Shown: positions 57,301 to 64,000 of the stretch, piece by piece
Layout: every line of letters begins with the position of its first letter
Position numbering within the stretch: the stretch's first letter is position 1
Origin: Conoideocrella luteorostrata
Lineage: Eukaryota > Ascomycota > Sordariomycetes > Hypocreales > Clavicipitaceae
Assembly: GCA_032433595.1 (NCBI GenBank)
Contig: JASWJB010000181.1
Coordinates: 1-64,000, forward strand
DNA: 64,000 bases
Reading direction: 5' to 3'
Program-made: the position numbers and the translations under genes
The notes under the pieces: generated by a model
Databases searched by the model: none
What the model saw: the letters and a program-made list of their open reading frames with translations, nothing else
Told to the model about the DNA's origin: nothing

Positions 57301-60300
57301 AGCCACCAACCAGAAAACGCACCGAATATGGTACCGACATGTGAAGGTATATCTTTCTGCATCTCAATCGCGACCAGATAACCTCCTGGCTTCAATAGAC
57401 GCCGAACATTCTTCAATGTCTCAATTAGACAAGGCGTAGCATGTAATACCAATGAGGCAATAACCAACTCGTAGAAGTGCGGTTCAAACCCTTGAGAACA
57501 AATATCTTTGCTTATATCAAGAGCCTTAAAGACCATACCGTCAGCATGCTTGCCGAGACTCGCCTGAGCGGATACAAAGAATCCAGGCGAGATGTCAGTG
57601 AAGGTGTACTCGGAAAATAAGAATTCGTTCTCGCGCAAGATTGCTTTTGTTGCTGTGCCTGTGCCTGCGCCGATTTCTAGGCAGCGAATATGTGGATGGC
57701 GGTGCAAGATTTGCCCAACAGTTTGTGCTAGGCGGTCTAGACTCTCAGGCACGCCAATGGACCCTTCGTAATATTTCGCCAAGAGATTGTTCTGCATGCC
57801 GATATCAATTGGCGATGCGTTTCCTGTAACAATGTCTGCGAGCCTTGGCCCCATAACCCGAAGTAATTCGGAATCTGGCGTGCTGGGGCCGCAGGCAAAA
57901 AGTGACTCGATAGTCTCATGACTATCAGTCTCCCATTCTGGGCACCAGAGCGACAGTAGTCCCCCCATGAAGGAGTGGAGCGTGTGCGAAGCATAGTGAA
58001 ATATGGCAGTGTATGGGCCGTCAAACCGGCAAGAGTGGTCATGAGGTACATCTTGTTCAAGCTTGCGGAGATAAAAGTAGGCCGCCCGCTGCAGTGTTTT
58101 GATAAATTCATGCTGCCTCGGTATTGAACGGTCAATGACATCGATCTGGGAGATGTCTGGCGATGCCGGACCCCAACAGTGGGAAGAGAACATGACGCGA
58201 TCATTATCTGCTGTCGCTCGTGAGAGGGCCACAAGGTTTGCCCCTTCAACGGCAACCATCGAATAGTCGTAACCCTCGGGAAACAAATTGGAGTTCCCTA
58301 GAACATACGACATGTCGCTGCTCTGCTCACAAGATGCCTCGAAGGCGGGCCGCACTTTGCTTCCTCGCTGTGCATCACACAAAGAAGGGTTAACTCTGAC
58401 TGCTTTTATATGGCTAGGTACGTGTGCGACCCAAATCCTTCCGTCATGTGGAGCGCTGGCAGCCAATACAATAGATTGAAATAAGGCATCCAGCATGGCA
58501 GGATGAATTAGCAGGGACGGCTCATTGAGTTCTGGAAGAAATCCAGTTGACAAGCCTAGTTTTCGTCTGAGGCCGGAAAGGGCTATGAAGGGACCAGAGA
58601 ACTCATAATCCAATTTTCTTAAAGAAGCATAGAAGTCGTCGGAGCCGATATCTAGGAGGCCGGGTGATTGAGAACTGCCTCCTGGTAATGCGGTGCTTGA
58701 AGCGACACCGAGCACAATGCGAAACTTGCCATATGCAAGTGAGTCGAGGATCGCGACGCCTTTACCCTTAGAGGCGCTGAAATTGAATCTTCCAGTTATA
58801 AAAGGCGATTCTTTCTGTTTTTGAATATCGGCTAGAGTAAGGACAACTTCTACCGGGGTGTCGTCGTCGTCAAAAGTAAGGGCTTGTCCCATGACAATGT
58901 CGAGTACCTCAATCAGTGAGACTGGTTGTTCTTTCTTGAGCTTTAAGCATGCTTCCACGACAGTGACGATGAAAACAGCCCCTGGAAATACCGTCTGACC
59001 TTGAATACGGTGTCCCGATAGCCATGGTACCTCTTTGGGGCAAATTGAGTGCCTCCATCGCATCTCCCGATCCGATGAATCAGGGGTCAAATGACCCAAG
59101 AGCTCGTGCACCTTGTCGGATCGGTGAGAAACCGCCCAGGTGTATCTTGATTCATGCCAGTAGTCGGTACTATGGTTCCATGAGTACGGCGGCAGCCCCT
59201 GCAGCGTATGGAACGTTGCATTATCCGAGAGAAAGGTTTCATAGGCTTTAAGATCAACAGATCCTTTGCCGGCATGACTATAAATATAGCCCATCCCATT
59301 GGCGAGTGATTCAAGGTCACTTATTCCCCGTTGCAGGAGACCTGTGTAGGGGACCCTACGATCCGCAATGTCTTGGAATATTTGCTGCACGGGCCCTTTC
59401 AAAGCCGGATGAGGCCCTATCTCGACGACGATGTCAAACGGCCCAATATCGCTCCAAGCTCTTTCCACGGCCTGCTTGAAATATACCGGACTCAATAAAT
59501 TGTCAACCCAGTAAGATCCCTTCAACTCATCCTGTAGAGTAGAATTATCCTCTCCAGAAACACTGGAGAACCACACAGACCTGGACGCTGGATTTACGAC
59601 AATGCTCATATTCTTTTGATATGTTTTATAATCTGATGAGTAGGAGAGCATGTGTGGTGAATGGTATGCCCTATTCACCTTCAAGAGCCTAGTGAATTTT
59701 TTCTCATCCTGCAGCACAGCGTGTATCTCGTTAATAGCGTCAGAATCGCCAGATATAGTGATACTAGCAGAAGAATTGATGCTCGCGATCCAGGCACGGT
59801 TTTTGAACCTACATACTAGTGTTAATGCTTTTTTTTTTGTTTATTCAAGCACCCAGAGCCGGTGCTCGACAGTGTCACAATTATAATGGAATAAATTAGT
59901 AGGTTTATGGGAGGTCATTGGGATTGGAGCTGTGGTGAGATTTTGGAGTGGGCTGACATACTCTGGTTCTGCGAGAAGTTCTTCCACATCTTGTTGGCTA
60001 GTTCCCACAACCAACATCGCACCCGATTTGCCGTCATGTGGCTTGGAAGAGGCGACACTCAGTCCACGATAATACGACAAGCAGATGGCGTCTTCGGCGG
60101 AGATGCGCTTAGCAGCATAGGCAGCTGCGATCTCGCCGGATGAATGGCCCACAACAGCACTGAATCTGACTCCGGCAACCTCGAGGATGTCGATAAGAAT
60201 GATCTGCACTGCTAGGCTGAGTGGCTGAGCCAGAGTAGGATCGCTATTGTTGGAGGATGCAGCGTCCTTTACGAGCTCTCCTGCAATGGTCCAGAGCGGA

Positions 60301-62293
60301 CGAACCTCTTCAGGGAGGCTAGCGAGCTGATCATCTAGTCTGTCAATAATTTTCTTAGCAGTCGGTGAGCTGGATATAAGCTCAGCGCCCATTCTTGCCC
60401 ACTGAGCGCCCTGGCCGGTGAAGACGCCTAAAATACGAGGACCGCCGCGAGAAATCTGCGCAGCTCGAACCCCTAAACCATCATTTGTACGGGATCGTAC
60501 TGTCTCCATTCGCTCGGTAATTTTGCATAGCAATAAGTCGGGTGAAGAGGCTGGAAAAGAGGCAGTGAATAGGAATCTAGTTCGTCGAGAATGCAGTGTG
60601 AATGCCAAATCTCGCATATTAAGTTTGTTACCTTGGGCGGCAAGAAATTCCCGAAATGTATCGAGATACGCTGTCAGAGATGCCTCAGAAACTGCCGAGA
60701 AAATGAACGGGGAGAAGACGACGATTTCGGGAGTCTGGTGCAGCTTGGGGATGTAGCTTTCTAAAATGGCATGGGCATTTGCGCCACCAAATCCGAAGCT
60801 GAATGCGGTGATGTTGTCAGCAAAACCTAAGCTTTCTTTTTTGATCTAGCCACTGCTCTTTTTGCCCTTTTTTTCTTTTTTTTTCTCTAAAATTTAATGT
60901 GCTCCGGTGAAATTGCGACTCCGCAGTACTAACCTGTTCACACTTGCTCGCCGAGGTTGGTTATCCCCAACAGGAGGCCATTCGAGTGCGGACGTTGGGA
61001 TCCGCAAATTCGTATAGAACGGCGCGACGCGAGGATTGATACGGTTGAAGAGAAGATTAGCGGGGATTGTCGCGTGCTTCATCGCCAGTACCACCTTAAT
61101 CAAGCCTGCCAATCCAGCAGTCCCTTCGGTATGACCAATGACGGTTTTGATACCGCCGACGTAGAGGGGGCCAAAATTTTCGGCTTCTTTATTGCTGAAG
61201 AAAGTTTTTTCGATTGCCTCTGCTTCTATAGGGTCTCCAGCAGGCGTTCCAGTGCCGTGGGCCTCGAAAAACTGAGGCCTGTCGGCTTGCCTTGTAATGT
61301 CGAGACCAGCACGAGCATAACAGTCACGAATCAGGGCTATCTGGGCCTTTGAACTTGGCCTACGTTGAAAAAATTGATGAAATAAATATCAGTGGAAGAA
61401 GAACCAGAATTGTGTATATTAAGTGTATCAAGTGAAACCTACATGGTAATGCCTGGGGTTTTGCCGTCTTGGTTGACTCCTGCTTCGCGAATGACGGCGT
61501 GAATAGGGTCGCCGTCTGCCTCGGCGCGGCTTAGTGGCTTGAGAATTAGAGCGGCTATACCCTCACCTCGCGCATATCCATCGGCATCTGCGTCCCACAT
61601 GCGGGACCGGCCAGTGGGACTCAACATATTCATCTTGCTTTGTGAGATGTACGCCAGCGGATCTAGCATCAGATTACAGCCCGTAGCAACAGCTAGAGAG
61701 GAACCACCTGAGCGTAACTGCTGCATTGCGAGATGCACCGCATACAAACTGGCGCTACAAGCCGTGTCAAGAATCATTGAAGGTCCATGCCAGTCAAAGA
61801 AATACGATATTCTGTTGGCAATGAGAGACGGCGTAACACCAGTGGCGTGATATTTGTTCATAAATTGAGCATCGCGACTCATGATATGCTCGTAGTCATG
61901 CATTAGAACGCCAGAATAGACGGCGGTATCTGATCCTTGAATACCATCCATTGTGTGTCCACTGTCTTCAACAGCTTCATAGACAGTCTCAAGCAATATC
62001 CGTACTTGAGGATCGATAGCATGGGCTTCCATAGGGCTGATACCGAAGAATTGGGCATCAAACTTTTTATGGAAGTCCTTACCTTCCAAGAAGTAAGATG
62101 ATCTTACATTAGTATGGCCACCAAGCTGGCCATTTTCGTGATAAAAGCCATCGATGTTGAACCTATCTTCAGGGACAGTGGTGAGGAGATCCGGAGGATC
62201 CCGGAGGACGTTCCACAACGCTGACGGAGTGTTTCCATTACCCGGAAATCGGCAGCCGATTCCAATGATAGCAATTGGCTCGTGGGAGTTCAT
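54343..62293 (-). CDS. Highly reducing type I polyketide synthase (KS-AT-DH-MT-ER0-KR-ACP)
   Basis: Six exons (62293-61443, 61359-60934, 60798-59962, 59808-55423, 55363-55275, 55220-54343) give 2488 residues. KS (1-~440) has [16 protein letters not shown] and [10 protein letters not shown] (~540-880) has FTGQGAQW and GHSSGE. DH (~930-1220) has [10 protein letters not shown] and DALFQ. C-methyltransferase (~1400-1560) has [14 protein letters not shown]. The enoylreductase region lacks the GGVGQ-type NADPH loop ([13 protein letters not shown] stands there), so it is probably inactive. KR (~2100-2290) has [19 protein letters not shown] and [12 protein letters not shown] has DLGVDSLMA (Ser ~2427). 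This is the LovB-like layout needing a trans-acting enoylreductase, but without a C-terminal condensation domain or thioesterase. Every essential residue except those of ER is present, so it looks functional. No trans-ER, tailoring enzyme or regulator lies in the window; partners may lie beyond 64 kb or elsewhere. Confidence 0.9.
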
Positions 62294-63545
62294 TTGGAGG
62301 GATCGTGGTCAAAGAGTAATAGGCGATGGCTACGTGACGTTCATGGGATCGTATAATATTAACACAAGACCTTCAAGAAAGAAAGGTTCATGTCAGATGA
62401 AAATGAAAATAAAAAGTGAAGGGGGAGCTGCGGAAACGACCAATCATAACTTTTCTCTCAAAGATTTGGGAATAGCACGCTGGGATGAACGGAACGAGTT
62501 AGCTTTGTGGCATTGCATGCCGTTAAATTTTACGAGTGATATCGGAGATACCCCCTAAAACACCAATGCTGTGCCGCGCTGTCAGTCGCCAGCCAAAGGC
62601 ATGAAGGGCTAACTCAAAACGCATGGCCCCCAAGGGCGTTGGTATAACTTCCCTGCGTACAAAGTCTACAGTGAGTAATGCAAAGAGTTATATAGAATGC
62701 AACATCCATGCTATAGGTGGAGCTTCAGCTTTTGCTGAATTTTGTGACAAATACGACCATGGCAGCCCCGCTGGGAACCTCATTGGATGACATATGTACA
62801 CTGTGCGGCTGCATTCATGTAGAAGGAGATGAATACTAAGTACCACTGTATTGAATGAAATCAAGCGGGTGGTTTTAACGTAAGCAGTGGGTAGTATTTG
62901 AAAAGTTCTTCGTCTCAGCCGTTCTCAAAGTGGTGTTGTGCTACCGCATGACCCTGCGTGCAACTCTATCAGGGCATGTCGTCGGCAAGTCGAAGAACGG
63001 TAGGGCGGCAGGCTCTTGCTGCAAGTGGCCCCATTTGGCCTTTTGTTGTAGAAAAAATCCGCGGATTGGGTACCACGTTTTGTATCATTATTCCCCCCTC
63101 CCTCCCTCCACACCCCCCCCCTTTCTCCTCCGGGAACCAACGGGTTGCATCAGTCTTACGCAAGATGGGCTGAATGGGACTCGCCATGGCACGCATGTCG
63201 AAGGTATAATTCTTCTCGTTGCATTGGGCTTTAGCTGAAAGAAAGAACGGCACGGAGTAAGTCGCTGCAGGCACTACGCGCATTACTCTGACCTGCACTA
63301 TCCTGAATCCTACGAGTCGAGTGTGCACGTGTGTAATGCCGAAGGAATGATGACAGCCCTGTAATTTTGCGCAGCCATTCATTACAGTCTACCATCAAAG
63401 TGTTTCCTTCTATCTTTTGCACCGTAGTTCAGACCTTTCCTTCACTCGATTGTTTTCTCTCATCTCACCCTGTTTTACCTTAGGTTGGTTGCAAGCTAAT
63501 TAATCTCTCTCGCTTTCCACCACATCTCTCTCGCCACAGCAGAAC
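62294..63545. promoter_or_regulatory. Divergent region between the PKS and the rhodopsin-like gene
   Basis: 1.25 kb with no supported gene, containing a pyrimidine tract (about 63094-63130) and a C/T-rich leader just before 63546. It should hold the promoters of both genes. Confidence 0.45.
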
Positions 63546-64000
63546 ATGAACGTAGATTTCGACAACCTCCCGAAAGCGGCGCAAGAGGCTATCTTGAACA
63601 GGCCTCTGGCCAAGATTCCTCCGGGTGTCGTGTCGCGCTTGGGCCAACCCCGAGAATTGAATGTCACGACAATTGCACTGACTGCTTCGTCTTTGTTCGT
63701 CATAACCGTTGTTTTCTTCTTGCGCGCGTACTCAAAAATCTTCTACTCCAAGAAGCTCAGGCCAGAGGACCGTGAGTGACAGTACCTCCTTTATCAAGCC
63801 AGTTGACTTGAGTCTCCAGCTAACGATAACCCGTTAGTGCTTGGGTTCATAGCTTATGTTGGTCGCCCCTCTTTCTTTTCTTTCCGAATCTTTTGCGACG
63901 AAGCTTATAATCATGCAAGGGAGCCTGCATTGTACACTCTTATACAGTTATCCAAATGGACGTAAATCCGGGCACTTTCGTGCACTCCTGGGACCTTACC
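63546..64000 (+). CDS. 5' part of a probable fungal rhodopsin-domain membrane protein
   Basis: Exon 1 is 63546-63771 and a 66-base intron follows (donor GTGAGT, GCTAAC branch site, acceptor GTTAG). Exon 2 starts at 63838 and reads LLGFIAYVG before a probable further intron; the gene runs off the window. The N-terminus has a soluble lead (MNVDFDNLPKAAQEAILNRP) and a first membrane span (IALTASSLFVITVVFFLRAY) followed by KIFYSKKLRPED then LLGFIAYV. This layout, with R-x-Y after the first helix and an acidic Asp before the second, fits the fungal rhodopsin-domain (PTH11-related seven-helix) family. The assignment rests on about 80 residues only. Confidence 0.5.

Overview
The window is nuclear DNA of a filamentous ascomycete (Pezizomycotina, probably Sordariomycetes; the order is inference). 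Genes carry short introns (54-153 bases) with GTRNGT-type donors and CTAAC/CTAAT-like branch sites. Gene content is typical of moulds: an F-box protein, a Zn2Cys6 regulator, a highly reducing polyketide synthase, a PNP-NACHT-ankyrin receptor, copia-type solo LTRs, and C-to-T decay that looks like repeat-induced point mutation (RIP). I re-spliced the genes by hand, and every splice model was checked for reading-frame closure.

Layout. 0-5.7 kb: low-complexity DNA with a doubtful gene, an F-box gene, and a gene-poor stretch. 5.7-24.6 kb, mostly core genes: secreted tandem GH43 enzyme, crotonase-fold enzyme, INO80 subunit Ies4, GID ligase scaffold Gid1/Vid30, mitochondrial sorting subunit Sam35, Zn2Cys6 regulator, an unknown membrane protein, and a C2H2 gene with an in-frame stop. 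25.5-36.7 kb, three adjacent unusual genes: an OTT_1508-type deaminase, a protein with DXO/Rai1-like motifs, and a 2281-residue SF1 helicase-zinc-finger-triple-AAA protein. The last two are divergent from a shared 630-base promoter region. 38.4-54 kb, a dynamic accessory compartment: a mannosyltransferase pseudogene with two TGG-to-TAG changes, an SRPK-like kinase between inverted repeats, an NLR-type receptor whose repeat array decays by CAG-to-TAG changes, TPR and FunK1-like relics, and two LTRs of one copia-type family. 54.3-62.3 kb: a LovB-like reducing PKS with a degenerate enoylreductase region. From 63.5 kb: the start of a probable rhodopsin-domain membrane protein.

The best candidate for an undescribed system is the deaminase / DXO-like / helicase-AAA trio. 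The set suggests nucleic-acid (probably RNA) surveillance or self-defence, but that is inference from family motifs and adjacency. The PNP-NACHT-ankyrin receptor 8 kb further on is a second immunity-type locus, with visible gene birth and death around it.
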